DNA of 64,000 bases from Calothrix sp. PCC 7507 (GTDB lineage Bacteria; Cyanobacteriota; Cyanobacteriia; Cyanobacteriales; Nostocaceae). The notes under the pieces were generated by a model. That model was not told where the DNA came from, did not search any database, and saw nothing but the letters and a program-made list of their open reading frames with translations. Made by a program: the position numbers and the translations under genes. The DNA lies in NCBI RefSeq assembly GCF_000316575.1, contig NC_019682.1, positions 4,586,001 to 4,650,000 of the forward strand, given 5' to 3'. Every line of letters begins with the position of its first letter. The first letter of the stretch is position 1. Positions 25,913 to 35,781 of the stretch are shown here, in pieces.

Positions 25913-26563
25913 ATGATTCGCATATTACTAGTAGACGATCAGACTCTGATTCGAGATGGAATCAAAGTTATGCTAAATTTGGAGCCAGATTTGGAAGTCG
26001 TGGGAACTGCTGATAATGGCGAGAAAGCTATTGAGCAAGCTACAGTACTGCAACCAGATCTCGTTTTGATGGATGTTCAGATGCCCGTGATGGATGGCAA
26101 AACTGCTACACGCATTATTTGTGAGCGATTTCCTACTATTAAGATATTAGTCCTGACTACGTTTGATGATGATCAAAACATCGCTGAGTCTATGCAAGCA
26201 GGAGCTAAAGGCTATTTACTAAAAGATATGCCATCTGAAGAACTGGCACAGGTAATTCGATTCGTATATAAAGGTTATACCCAAATGGGACCAGGGCTAT
26301 TGGAAAAAATGCTTGCTAAAGTCCCAACATCTGAAGCGGCTAGCCAAAAGAAATTATCCGAGCAGGAATATAGTAATCTCACTAATCGTGAACAAGATGT
26401 TCTACGCTTGATTGGTGTGGGTGCAACTAACCGTGAAATCGCCGAGAAACTTTATATTTCAGAAGGTACAGTTAAAACCCATGTCACTCATTTATTTAAC
26501 CGGTTGAATCTGAAAAACCGATCGCAATTAGCAATTTATGCTAATTCGCTCTTTGGTGAATGA
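25913..26563 (+). CDS. NarL/FixJ-family response regulator
   Basis: 216 residues. The receiver domain covers about 1-120 with the acidic pair at Asp8-Asp9, phospho-acceptor Asp54 (DLVLMDVQMPVMDG) and Lys in LLKDMP. A LuxR-type helix-turn-helix is at about 150-210 (LTNREQDVLRLIGVGATNRE, then IAEKLYISEGTVKTHV). AGAGGTG stands before the ATG. The histidine kinase on the opposite strand 60 bases downstream is the likely partner. Because the gene is divergent from the precursor row, that row is the natural target; this is inference from position. Confidence 0.93.
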   Translation: MIRILLVDDQTLIRDGIKVMLNLEPDLEVVGTADNGEKAIEQATVLQPDLVLMDVQMPVMDGKTATRIICERFPTIKILVLTTFDDDQNIAESMQAGAKGYLLKDMPSEELAQVIRFVYKGYTQMGPGLLEKMLAKVPTSEAASQKKLSEQEYSNLTNREQDVLRLIGVGATNREIAEKLYISEGTVKTHVTHLFNRLNLKNRSQLAIYANSLFGE

Positions 26564-26620
26564 TTAAGTTGGGGACACTTCGGCAAGCTCAGTGCATCGC
26601 TGGGGAATGATGACTGTTGA

Positions 26621-28069
26621 CTAATGGCTAATTTCAGAAAGTAGCTGCTCTTGGAATTGCGAGGCTTTGTGAGGATCAGAAATTTCTGTTGCCAATGTTG
26701 TCACTAGTTCTGTGCGGTAAATTTGTAGGGAAGAGTTGACAGCTTTTTGAACTAGATAATGGGCTATTGGCCCAATGAAATCTGCTAACTTTTGCTCACA
26801 TTGAATAATAAAGCGATCGTCGATAGGTAAATCATCTGAATTTATCTCTGTTTTGGGTGTTGATTCCTCTAACATAAATATTGTTTTTTTTTCTAGCTCC
26901 AGTCCTTGCTTGTCAGTTAAATGTAATTTCAAATTATCAACTAATTCTTGGCAATCACAAGCATGTACTGCAACTTTTTTTAATAATGTAGGGGCTATCG
27001 GACCAACAATTTCTATGAGAATATTTTCCAGTTTATTATAATCTTCTTGAGAAACAAGTAACTGAGGCTGGAATTCATTTAAAGTTATTTCATAATCAGT
27101 TTTTTGAAAGGGAATTGGTTCAAAAATTTTGCAGTTAAAATCTTCTTGTGGAGTTTTGGTTTCTGAAGTTGGTGCAATGAGTTTGAGATTAAAATCTCTT
27201 ACTAAAATTTCTGGTTCTGAAATTGGACTAATAAAGTTGGGACTAAAATTATTTCGTGAAGTTTCTGGTTCTGAAATTGGCTCTACAAGTTTGAGATGAC
27301 AATCTTTAGTAGACGTTTTTTTGACTCCTATTCTATCAACAATTTTTAAAGTTTTTCCTCTAACTGTCTGCTGTGATAGGGGCAAATAAACTGTAATTTG
27401 GCAACCTAATCCTGGCTCAGTATCAAGACTGAAATTACCTTTTAAGGCTTCGACTCGTTCTTGCATCCCTTGGAGTCCGAATCCAATGGTTTTTTCCGAT
27501 AAGCTGAATCCTTTGCCATTATCTAAGATCAGGAGGCGCACAATGCTGGAAGTATGACAGAGATCAATCTCTACGTTTTTTGCTGATGCATATTTGCAAA
27601 TATTTGTCAATGCTTCTTGTATAATTCTATATAGAGTTGTGGCAACTTCGGTAGGCAAAGACTGACAGAGGTTAATGTTGGTAGAAGGTAAAACCCCTGT
27701 AGCTTGATAAAAATTTTGCACCAGAGAATCGATCATATCTGTTAATGATTGCTCTGTAGGCGCAACCTCGCGCATACTGTTAACAGATTGGCGAACTTCT
27801 TGAATAGCGATCGCTCCTAGCTGCTGGGCTTGTTCTAAAAATTTCTCGGCTAGGGCGGGATCAAGATACCAAAGTCTGTGCGCCGTTTGCAGCTGAATAT
27901 TGAGAGTTGTCAGCGCGTTTCCCAAGGAATCATGAATGTCTCGCGCAATGCGTTGGCGTTCTTGTAAGGCTGCTAAGTCTTCAATTTGCAGGATGTGTTG
28001 CCGCATCTGCTCACGGGCTATGGATAGATCGATGTGATGCTCTGCTACCACGATATTCACCCACTGCAA
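26621..28069 (-). CDS. NarL-type (HisKA_3) sensor histidine kinase with unusual repetitive C-terminal extension
   Basis: 482 residues with no membrane span or sensory domain. The dimerisation/phospho-acceptor helix is at 34-60 with His46 (ERQRIARDIHDSLGNALTT). The ATPase domain covers about 125-230 with N box EALTNICKYA and G boxes LDNGKGFS and GFGLQGMQERV. After this comes an unusual extension: about four loose repeats of 18-20 residues (EPISEPETSRNNFS, SPISEPEILVRDFN, APTSETKTPQEDFN), then two copies of an [IF].GPIA..L..KA helix motif (IVGPIAPTLLKKV and FIGPIAHYLVQKA). The start is uncertain: TTG at 28069, or GTG three codons on, with a TAG shortly upstream. It probably phosphorylates the adjacent regulator. 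Confidence 0.88.
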   Translation of the reverse strand: MQWVNIVVAEHHIDLSIAREQMRQHILQIEDLAALQERQRIARDIHDSLGNALTTLNIQLQTAHRLWYLDPALAEKFLEQAQQLGAIAIQEVRQSVNSMREVAPTEQSLTDMIDSLVQNFYQATGVLPSTNINLCQSLPTEVATTLYRIIQEALTNICKYASAKNVEIDLCHTSSIVRLLILDNGKGFSLSEKTIGFGLQGMQERVEALKGNFSLDTEPGLGCQITVYLPLSQQTVRGKTLKIVDRIGVKKTSTKDCHLKLVEPISEPETSRNNFSPNFISPISEPEILVRDFNLKLIAPTSETKTPQEDFNCKIFEPIPFQKTDYEITLNEFQPQLLVSQEDYNKLENILIEIVGPIAPTLLKKVAVHACDCQELVDNLKLHLTDKQGLELEKKTIFMLEESTPKTEINSDDLPIDDRFIIQCEQKLADFIGPIAHYLVQKAVNSSLQIYRTELVTTLATEISDPHKASQFQEQLLSEISH

Positions 28070-28385
28070 TAGTAAATTGTTAGGCTACATACCTATTCCA
28101 TCACTTACAGTAGGTGATTTTCCGGATTTCTACGAATATTATTTATTTAATTTTGTTAAAAACACGTGAGCGGCTGTTTTTAAACAATTGTGAAGTATTT
28201 GTTTCGAGCTTGGGCAACTGTTGTATGAAGTAAGTCTATTTTCTTGCAAAAGCCTAATTAGCTCTTTTGGTTTTAGAACAGGTAGATTTTTGGGGAATTG
28301 AGGAGAGCGATCGCCCTCAATTTATGTCGCATCCACACAGCTACTTCTACATAAGTGAGTGTTGATTTAATAATTTATATCAACA
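28070..28385. other. Intergenic region
   Basis: 316 AT-rich bases between the kinase start and the end of the small HTH gene, both on the minus strand. It would hold the kinase promoter. I see no gene or strong hairpin. Confidence 0.4.
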
Positions 28386-28604
28386 CTAAATCTTTTGATC
28401 TAGCATCGTCTTTTTAACCGCTTGCACTAAATCTTCTTCTGTGCATTTATACAAATCCCGCAAGCGGAAAACTTGCCATACTTCCAACTTTGGTGTTGTT
28501 CTACCCTTTTCCCAATTGCGAACGGAAGATTCCGCGCAGTCTAGCTCTTTTGCTACATCTAAGACTGTAAGCCCTGCACGATCTCTCAAGGCTCTCAAAT
28601 CCAT
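28386..28604 (-). CDS. Small XRE-type helix-turn-helix protein
   Basis: 72 residues, one Cro/C1-type domain: LRDRAGLTVLDVAKELDCAE then SSVRNWEKGRTTPKLEVW, the five-helix pattern with recognition helix around residues 27-36. A short C-terminal helix follows. It probably represses or activates nearby genes. The divergent 83-aa gene is 146 bases away. Confidence 0.85.
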   Translation of the reverse strand: MDLRALRDRAGLTVLDVAKELDCAESSVRNWEKGRTTPKLEVWQVFRLRDLYKCTEEDLVQAVKKTMLDQKI

Positions 28605-28750
28605 AGCTGACTAGACCTTTGATCTAATTTGCCGTTAAAAGTTAACGTTAAGTATTGACAAAATATATTAGTTTGCACTTTAATCATCATTGAAGAGGCG
28701 TTAGTACATCCCCGCCAAGAGACTCGCTAACGCCCTTCACTTAACTATTT

Positions 28751-29002
28751 ATGGATAGATTAATCATGCCACAAAACAACGAATACAGCGATTTCTCGTT
28801 AGAGATTAAAGCGAACGCATACAAAGAACGTTTGAATCCTTGGGCTATTACTCGTTTACTTCCAGATATGCAACGGGTAACTGTTGCTAGATTTCGCACT
28901 CGATCTGATGCAGAAGGTCATTTGCAACGGTTACGTCAACTCATCCCAGACGCTAGCTTTAAGGTGGTTTTTGATTGTCAGCGTGAGGAAGTTGTGATTT
29001 AG
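28751..29002 (+). CDS. Small conserved-type cyanobacterial protein, unknown
   Basis: 83 residues from the ATG at 28751; a second in-frame ATG at 28766 (MPQNNEY) is also plausible. The core WAITRLLPDMQRVTVARFRT followed by SDAEGHLQRLRQLIPDASFK and VVFD reads like a small alpha/beta domain resembling the SPOR-like tail found in many short cyanobacterial proteins. No signal peptide or membrane span. Function unknown. Confidence 0.7.
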   Translation: MDRLIMPQNNEYSDFSLEIKANAYKERLNPWAITRLLPDMQRVTVARFRTRSDAEGHLQRLRQLIPDASFKVVFDCQREEVVI

Positions 29003-29133
29003 AGGAATTGCGATGTCTAACGACAAGCCGCTCCGCGTCTACGCACTTTCTGGGGTGAGGGTGCGATGATAGGCTCCGCGAACCGCCGAAGGCATCGCAT
29101 TTTGGAATCAGGGGTGTGATTCTTAATCAATAA

Positions 29134-29352
29134 CGGATACTAGAAATTTATGGCATCACCCAAAATCGATTGGCTGTAGTGATGGGAGTCAATCGTTCCA
29201 GTGTTTTTGGCTGGGTAAATGAAATTGCAGATCCACCTGGAGATACGGTGGTAAAAATTTGCAAGGCGCTTCAAGAAATTGAGCCTGCTGCGGCTGAGGA
29301 GTTTGTCAGCCTGTTCTGGGAAGATTTAGAAAAGGATACGCAGCGGTCCTAG
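29134..29352 (+). pseudogene. 5'-truncated helix-turn-helix gene (probable pseudogene)
   Basis: After the TAA at 29131-29133, the frame reads RILEIYGITQNRLAVVMGVN then RSSVFGWVNEIADPPGDTVV, a complete helix-turn-helix followed by a C-terminal helix rich in Glu. In this cyanobacterial family the domain is normally preceded by about ten more residues with an ATG. Here no ATG, GTG or TTG precedes helix 1; the first possible start (TTG at 29170) falls inside the first helices. Either the start has been lost or an unusual codon is used. Confidence 0.55.
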
Positions 29353-29545
29353 TTGCGAACTAGTTAAGCTGACTGGACAAAGTAGCTATTGAGGCTAGTT
29401 AATATAAGTATACTAATTTACCAAGCGATAACACCTCCATCTCTCTACTTAGTATCAGGATGAGTTTATTAAAGTTGCTTGTAGTCAAATATAGGTAATA
29501 TATATTATATAAGCCTTAAAATTTACATTGTGTGTAATTTTGATT

Positions 29546-31768
29546 ATGCTAAATCAATTCTTACATTTTATTAATATTTTTAACGCTAGTAATAAATTGA
29601 ATAATTCAATAATTGGGAAAACCTTGCAAAAACGTTATAGAATTACTCAATTTTTGACAGAAGGTGGCTTTGGAGAAACTTACTTAGCAATTGATTTACA
29701 AATACCTATTAATCCTAAACCAAAGTTAGTTGTCAAAAGAATTAAGCCAGAAAAACGCCACTATTTAGAAATAACCAAGCGGTTTAAAGATGAAGCATCT
29801 ACACTTTATGAATTATCGAAAAATTCAAATTTAATTCCTAAGCTATATGCTTTCTTTATAGAAGGCAAAGATTTTTATTTAGTACAAGAATATATAGATG
29901 GTATTGATTTAAACAAAGAAATATATGAAGGTAAATATCATAGCAAAGAATATGTAATTCTTCTTTTGAAAGAAATCTTAGAAATTTTAGAATATGTACA
30001 TCAACAAGGATTAATTCATCGAGACTTAAAACCTAGTAATATTATGAGACGAGAAAAAGACGGTAGGTTAGTTTTAATTGATTTTGGTGGAGTCAAAGAT
30101 TTAAAAATTTTACTAAAAAATCCTCAAGCAAAACTTAAAACAACTGTTTGTTATGGCACACCTGATTATATACCTCTTGAACAGTTTAATGGTAAACCTG
30201 GTTTTTATAGTGATATTTATGCTGTAGGAATTGTCGCTATTTATGCTTTAACTGGAATTTCTCCGTCTCAACTTCAAAATAACGATCAAGGAGAAATTAT
30301 TTGGCAACATCATGTTAATGTCACAGATGAATTAGCTACTATTTTAACAAAAATGACCAAAGCCAATTTTAAGGAACGTTATCAAAATGCAACAGAAGCT
30401 TTAACTATAGTTAATAATCTCATCACTAGCAGAAATATTAATATTACATATTCTGACTATCCAAATATTGTAAATTTTAATGCAATTAATATCCCAACTC
30501 CTCCAACTCCTCCTTTATCAATTCCCAGCCATAAACCTCCATACAAACGGTTTAAAATTGTTTTAATTCAGTTGTTTAATATTATTAAATCATGTAAATT
30601 TAAAGAAAAAATGATTGCTGGTTATAATCAAGTTATATTAATAATTATAAAAACAGGAAAAGCACGGCAAACTAAATATATTTTACCATTAATAGTGTTA
30701 ATATATTTGATTAATTTAATACCAAAACCCCGTGAAGTTGCTGGTAAATATGGTTATATGGTTGATAATGTTATCCCTTTTAAATTTGATGACGTGGATT
30801 CTTTTTCTGAATCTGAAGGTTTAGCGCGTGTGACAAAATACTATAAATATGGTTTTATAGATATAACTGGGAAAATTATAATACCTATAGAATTTGATGA
30901 AGCCAGTGGTTTCATGTTCGGGGGAATAGCAAAAGTTAAGAAAAATGGATTATATGGTTGTTTTGATGGCAAAGGAAAAGAAGTTGTTGCAATTGAATAT
31001 GAGGAAATAGGCAACAATTCTAGTAGTTGTTATGATATTTCTGAAGAAGAATTTAAACCAAGTAAACCTTTGATAAAAGCTAAAAAATATGGTAAATGGG
31101 GTTATGTTGACATAAATAATAAAATAGTTATTCCTTTTGTGTTTGAAGATGCTCATGGTTTTTATAATGGATTAGCTGCTGTTAAAAAAGATGCTAAATG
31201 GGGATATATTAATATTGAAGGAAAGGTAATTATTGATTTTAAATTTGATAATGCCTCGGATTTTTATGAAAAGATTGCAGGTGTTAAAAAAGATAATAAG
31301 TGGGGTTTTATTAACAAGAAGGAGCAAGTAGTTCTTCCTTTCCAATTTGAAGATGCTCATTCTTTTCATCCTTCATCCAAGAAATTAGCAGCAGTCAAAA
31401 AAAATGGCAAATGGGGTTTTATTAATACTAATGGTATATTAGTTATTCCATTTCAATTTGAAGATGCTGCTAATTTTGGTCTATTTCAAAATAACGGGGC
31501 AAATGTCAAAAAAAATGGTAAATGGGGATTAATTAATAGCAAAGGTCAAATAACTATTCCTTTTGAATTTGAGGAAAGTATTTGCTTTGACGAGGGTCTT
31601 GGAATAGCAAAAAAATATGGAAAATATGGTTATATTGATAGTAATGGTAATGTAGTTATTCCCTTTAAGTTTGAAAGCGCTCTATTATTTTCGGGTGATT
31701 ATGCACAGGTAACAATTGATGGGGAAAATCACTCAATTGATAGAAAAGGAAATATTATTAGCAATTAG
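29546..31768 (+). CDS. Membrane-anchored Ser/Thr protein kinase with WG repeats
   Basis: 740 residues from the ATG at 29546 (a TTG six codons earlier is also in frame). The kinase domain covers about 22-290: glycine loop LTEGGFGETYLA, Lys in LVVKRIKPE, catalytic HRDLKPSNIM, metal-binding DFGGVKD and GTPDYIPLEQF. A membrane span is at about 372-390 (ILPLIVLIYLINLIP). The C-terminal half is nine or so WG-type repeats of about 40-45 residues (for example KYGKWGYVDINNKIVIPFVF, KKNGKWGFINTNGILVIPFQ), probably outside the membrane. All catalytic residues are present. The gene is markedly more AT-rich than its neighbours. Its ligand and targets are unknown. Confidence 0.93.
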   Translation: MLNQFLHFINIFNASNKLNNSIIGKTLQKRYRITQFLTEGGFGETYLAIDLQIPINPKPKLVVKRIKPEKRHYLEITKRFKDEASTLYELSKNSNLIPKLYAFFIEGKDFYLVQEYIDGIDLNKEIYEGKYHSKEYVILLLKEILEILEYVHQQGLIHRDLKPSNIMRREKDGRLVLIDFGGVKDLKILLKNPQAKLKTTVCYGTPDYIPLEQFNGKPGFYSDIYAVGIVAIYALTGISPSQLQNNDQGEIIWQHHVNVTDELATILTKMTKANFKERYQNATEALTIVNNLITSRNINITYSDYPNIVNFNAINIPTPPTPPLSIPSHKPPYKRFKIVLIQLFNIIKSCKFKEKMIAGYNQVILIIIKTGKARQTKYILPLIVLIYLINLIPKPREVAGKYGYMVDNVIPFKFDDVDSFSESEGLARVTKYYKYGFIDITGKIIIPIEFDEASGFMFGGIAKVKKNGLYGCFDGKGKEVVAIEYEEIGNNSSSCYDISEEEFKPSKPLIKAKKYGKWGYVDINNKIVIPFVFEDAHGFYNGLAAVKKDAKWGYINIEGKVIIDFKFDNASDFYEKIAGVKKDNKWGFINKKEQVVLPFQFEDAHSFHPSSKKLAAVKKNGKWGFINTNGILVIPFQFEDAANFGLFQNNGANVKKNGKWGLINSKGQITIPFEFEESICFDEGLGIAKKYGKYGYIDSNGNVVIPFKFESALLFSGDYAQVTIDGENHSIDRKGNIISN

Positions 31769-31888
31769 AATCATTCATCATGAGAATTATTACAGTGAAG
31801 GTGAGCCATCAAGACTCACCCTAGTAGGTACTTGTAGTAGATTGACATTAATTTAAAAAAAACTTATTTTTTCATCTAACTTAGCTTT

Positions 31889-32230
31889 TTATGCAACAGC
31901 AAATTCAGTCAATTTACGAGTTTCTGGAGAGTGAAAAGCTAAAACAATATCTTCTTTGGGTACACCTTTCCTTAATAACTCAGTAGCGATTCCTTCTTCT
32001 GTCCAATCTTCCTCAATGTAAATCTTCTCATTTTTAATGCGAACATAAACAGAAATTGCGTTCACGCGTTTATCATTTTTCCAGCCAATATTAAACCAGA
32101 GATATTGACTTCTTTGATCATCAAACATCAATAGCTCATCTATATCAGGATCGGGTACTTGTGATGAAATTCTTTCATACTCAGTGAGGATTTGTTTGAT
32201 TAAATTTTGATAATAGGTTAGTTTGTCCAT
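31889..32230 (-). CDS. xisI: XisI-family protein
   Basis: 113 residues matching XisI, one of the factors controlling excision of the fdxN element in heterocystous cyanobacteria: YYQNLIKQILTEYERI at the start, the centre DDQRSQYLWFNIGW, and the end KIYIEEDWTEEGIATELL, then GVPKEDIVLAFHSPE. Its start overlaps the end of xisH by 13 bases, so the pair is translationally coupled. No XisF recombinase is visible; XisH/XisI pairs are widespread in cyanobacteria away from the element, and their molecular role is not settled. Confidence 0.93.
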   Translation of the reverse strand: MDKLTYYQNLIKQILTEYERISSQVPDPDIDELLMFDDQRSQYLWFNIGWKNDKRVNAISVYVRIKNEKIYIEEDWTEEGIATELLRKGVPKEDIVLAFHSPETRKLTEFAVA

Positions 32231-32634
32231 TGGATAATCTCCTCTTTATTGATATCAACAACTAACAGTAAAACCTGATATTTTTGCAAAATTAATTGAA
32301 TTGCAACTTGTTGAAAAAACTTTTCATAAATATTTTTACTAATTGCTAAGTAAATTTTGTAACTAGGGTTGGCTATATAAAGAAATGTTTGATAAATTAA
32401 ATACTGTCCTAACGCTGTTTCAAATTCACGCATAGTTGAACGACTAAGAAAACTTTTAATTTCAATAACTATTAGTTCTCCTTCTCTTGTTGCAGAAATA
32501 GTTTTCTCACCAGCTAAATCAGCAAATAATTTAACTTCTTCGTATTTAATCGGATAAGGATCAGCCGTAATTATCCAGCCATCTTTAATTAAGGCATTTT
32601 TAACCGCATCATGGTAGATATCTTTTGCTGGCAT
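32218..32634 (-). CDS. xisH: XisH-family protein (PD-(D/E)XK fold)
   Basis: 138 residues: MPAKDIYHDAVKNALIKDGW, DPYPIKYEEVKLFADLAGEK and the nuclease-like strand GELIVIEIKSFLS, in which Glu-Ile-Lys is the ExK of a PD-(D/E)XK fold. It ends IQWTN. XisH is required with XisI for fdxN-element excision in Anabaena; here it stands apart from any recognisable element. It is the first gene of the xisH-xisI pair, followed on the minus strand by the coupled xisI. Confidence 0.93.
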   Translation of the reverse strand: MPAKDIYHDAVKNALIKDGWIITADPYPIKYEEVKLFADLAGEKTISATREGELIVIEIKSFLSRSTMREFETALGQYLIYQTFLYIANPSYKIYLAISKNIYEKFFQQVAIQLILQKYQVLLLVVDINKEEIIQWTN

Positions 32635-32655
32635 TATCGCTTGTTAATAACAGTC

Positions 32656-32677
32656 AGGTGGGCAATGCCCACCCTAC
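32656..32677. repeat. A-type palindromic repeat
   Basis: AGGTGGGCAATGCCCACC plus CTAC, between acnB (end) and xisH (start). Single-arm copy. Confidence 0.7.
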
Positions 32678-32681
32678 TTTA

Positions 32682-35312
32682 CTATACCAATAAAGCCTGT
32701 TGCTCTTTAGTAATTACTCGCCCTTCATCTTCAAAACCGGCGATTTGATCGAAGTTCAAATATCGATACAAATTCTCGGCAAAAGGATGAATTTTATTCG
32801 CCACAATATCAAGATATTCCTGCACTGTGGGAATGCGTCCTAACAACGCACAAACTGCGGCTAATTCTGCTGAACCGAGATAAACTCGCGCACCTTTACC
32901 CATGCGATTGTTAAAGTTACGGGTAGAGGTAGAAAATACAGTTGTGCCATCAGCAACTCGCGCTTGATTACCCATGCATAAACTGCATCCTGGCATTTCT
33001 GTTCTAGCACCTGCAGCGCCAAAAATACTATATACACCTTCTTCTTTGAGTTGGTGTTCATCCATGCGGGTTGGGGGTGCTATCCACAGGCGTGTTTTTA
33101 CTTCACCTGCACCTTCCAATACTTTCGCTGTTGCCCGATAATGACCGATATTTGTCATACAAGAACCAAGGAATACTTCTTGCACCGGATCGTTAGCAAC
33201 TGCCGATATTAATTTTACATTATCGGGGTCATTGGGAGCGGCAACAATTGGTTCTTTGATTTCGTTCAAATCAATTTCAATTATTTCGGCATACTCTGCA
33301 TCTGCATCAGCTTCAAGTAACACAGGATTGGCTAACCATTCTTCCATTTTGGCGATGCGGCGGAGAATAGTACGCTCATCGTGGTAGCCTCTGGCTATCA
33401 TATTCTTTAACAGCGAGATGTTAGAACGCAGATATTCAGCAATTGTTTCTGGACTCAGTTTAATTGTGCAACCTGCACAGGAACGTTCTGCTGATGCATC
33501 TGTTAATTCAAAGGCTTGTTCAACTTTTAAATCGGGTAAGCCTTCCAGTTCTAAAATCCGTCCAGAGAAGATATTTTTCTTGTTCTCTTTGGCTACTGTA
33601 AGCAATCCTTTTTGCATTGCTACGTAGGGAATGGCGTTAACAATATCTCTGAGGGTAATACCTGGTTGTAATTCTCCTTTGAATCTTACTAAAACTGACT
33701 CTGGCATATCCAAAGGCATAACACCCAAAGCTGCGGCAAAGGCTACTAACCCGGAACCTGCGGGGAAGGAAATACCGAGAGGGAAGCGGGTGTGAGAGTC
33801 GCCGCCAGTTCCTACGGTATCTGGTAGTAACATCCGGTTTAGCCAAGAGTGGATGATACCATCACCGGGACGTAGGGCCACGCCGCCACGTTGGGCGAAG
33901 AAGTCTGGTAAGTCGTGGTGGGTTTTGATATCGACTGGTTTGGGATAAGCAGCAGTGTGACAGAAACTCTGCATTACTAAATCAGCACTGAAACCGAGAC
34001 AGGCGAGTTCTTTTAACTCGTCGCGGGTCATGGGGCCTGTGGTATCTTGGGAACCGACGGTAGTCATGATGGGTTCGCAAGATGTACCGGGACGAACACC
34101 AGGTAATCCGCAAGCTTTCCCTACCATTTTCTGTGCTAAGGTGTAACCTTTACCTGTATCTTCAGGTGCTTGGGGACGGATAAACAGAGTGCTGGGTTCT
34201 AAACCGAGTGCAAGGCGAGTTTTATCGGTGAGGGTACGCCCAATAAGCAGGGGAATGCGTCCACCTGCACGAACTTCATCGAGGATGGTATCGGGTTTCA
34301 GGGTGAAGGTGGTAATAACTTCGCCAGATGGGTTGGTGATTTCACCTTTGTAGGGATGGATGGTAATCACGTCGCCAGTTTCTAGCTGGGTGACATCACA
34401 CTGAATCGGCAAAGCACCGGCATCTTCAGCTGTGTTGAAGAAAATTGGTGCGATCGCACTACCTAAAATATACCCCCCAGCGCGTTTGTTGGGAACAAAG
34501 GGAATATCATTTCCCATATGCCACAACACTGAGTTGATGGCAGATTTGCGGGAGGAACCAGTACCAACTACATCCCCAACGTAAGCAACGGGATGGCCTT
34601 TCTTCTTTAACTCAGTAATGGTTTCTATGCTTCCTGGTTGCCTTGACTCTAGCATTGCTAAAGCATGTAAGGGAATATCTGGGCGGGTTGTGGCTTGTTG
34701 CGCTGGGGATAAGTCGTCGGTGTTGGTTTCCCCTGTGACTTTAAACACAGTCACAGTAATCGCTTTTGGTACTGTGGGACGAATAGTAAACCACTCAGCT
34801 TCTGCCCAAGAATCAACTACACGTTTGGCGAAGGGGTTAGTTTTAGATAATTCTAAGACATCGTGGTAAGCATCATACACCAACAGGATTTTGCTGAGGG
34901 CATTAGCAGCATAAGCGGCAATTGGTTCTTTCCCTTGTCCACCCATTACCAGAGGGGTTTCAGATGAGTCGGAGAGGGATACTGTGGGTAATTGCAACAA
35001 CTCTATTAAAGATTGCACGTTGTAACCGCCTACCATTGTTCCCAGCAATTCCACTGCTTGGATGGGAGAAATTAAGGGACTAGTAATTTCTTCTTTAGCA
35101 ATGGCGGTGAGGAATCCAGCTTTGACGTAAGCTGCGCTATCAACACCAGGGGGTATGCGATCGCGCAATAAATGCAATAATGTATCTTCTTCCCCTTTTG
35201 GTGGATTCTTCAGTAATTCACATAATTCTGAGGTTTGCTTGGCATCTAATGGTAAAGGGGGAATACCGAGTTGGGCGCGTTCCGCAACATGCTGACGGTA
35301 TTGTTCTAGCAT
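32682..35312 (-). CDS. acnB: Aconitate hydratase B (AcnB)
   Basis: 876 residues, the length of AcnB, which interconverts citrate and isocitrate and may also act on 2-methylisocitrate. It has the AcnB order: N-terminal HEAT-like region (about 1-160), swivel domain with [20 protein letters not shown] (about 240-260), then the catalytic domains. Fe-S ligands are visible as Cys in [14 protein letters not shown] and in [33 protein letters not shown] is the substrate loop. This is the standard cyanobacterial aconitase. It is monocistronic, with 468 bases of upstream sequence. Confidence 0.97.
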   Translation of the reverse strand: MLEQYRQHVAERAQLGIPPLPLDAKQTSELCELLKNPPKGEEDTLLHLLRDRIPPGVDSAAYVKAGFLTAIAKEEITSPLISPIQAVELLGTMVGGYNVQSLIELLQLPTVSLSDSSETPLVMGGQGKEPIAAYAANALSKILLVYDAYHDVLELSKTNPFAKRVVDSWAEAEWFTIRPTVPKAITVTVFKVTGETNTDDLSPAQQATTRPDIPLHALAMLESRQPGSIETITELKKKGHPVAYVGDVVGTGSSRKSAINSVLWHMGNDIPFVPNKRAGGYILGSAIAPIFFNTAEDAGALPIQCDVTQLETGDVITIHPYKGEITNPSGEVITTFTLKPDTILDEVRAGGRIPLLIGRTLTDKTRLALGLEPSTLFIRPQAPEDTGKGYTLAQKMVGKACGLPGVRPGTSCEPIMTTVGSQDTTGPMTRDELKELACLGFSADLVMQSFCHTAAYPKPVDIKTHHDLPDFFAQRGGVALRPGDGIIHSWLNRMLLPDTVGTGGDSHTRFPLGISFPAGSGLVAFAAALGVMPLDMPESVLVRFKGELQPGITLRDIVNAIPYVAMQKGLLTVAKENKKNIFSGRILELEGLPDLKVEQAFELTDASAERSCAGCTIKLSPETIAEYLRSNISLLKNMIARGYHDERTILRRIAKMEEWLANPVLLEADADAEYAEIIEIDLNEIKEPIVAAPNDPDNVKLISAVANDPVQEVFLGSCMTNIGHYRATAKVLEGAGEVKTRLWIAPPTRMDEHQLKEEGVYSIFGAAGARTEMPGCSLCMGNQARVADGTTVFSTSTRNFNNRMGKGARVYLGSAELAAVCALLGRIPTVQEYLDIVANKIHPFAENLYRYLNFDQIAGFEDEGRVITKEQQALLV

Positions 35313-35781
35313 TTTTGTTTTCTCTATTGGGATTTTCTTATCTTAATTATGGAATATTTTTAGGCAATAATTGGCTATCAAAATTTACCCTATTTTTATG
35401 ACTAAAAACTTTAGTGATAATCGGTTAGCTGTGATTTTTTATATACTGAATGTATAGGTTTCGTCAAACAAATATAAATGTATAATTTGATTTACAAACT
35501 ACTCGTTAAGGCAGGAAACAGACAAAGAATGATAATTGATATTGCTGGTTTAAGAGGGTGCTTGAAAAGTACCTCCATATATCATGTTGTAGCTTGCTTT
35601 CCCGTAGGGGTATGCAGCGTAGCAGAATGTAGGCGTTAGCCGAACCGCAGGGTGACATATCAGTATGTACTCAACTCAAAACCCTGGATTCTTCCTTACG
35701 CTGCGCTTGAGTCAAAATGACAAAATTATACCTTCACGGACTTTACAAACATCTCCTGAATTCTGACTTCTGAATTCTTCT
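35313..35781. other. Intergenic region upstream of acnB
   Basis: 468 bases. The part near acnB should carry its promoter. About 35595-35730 consists of short GC-rich repeats (GCAGCGTAGCAGAATG, CGTTAGCCGAACCGC, CTTACGCTGCGCTTGAGTC) typical of cyanobacterial interspersed sequence. No gene is supported. Confidence 0.45.
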
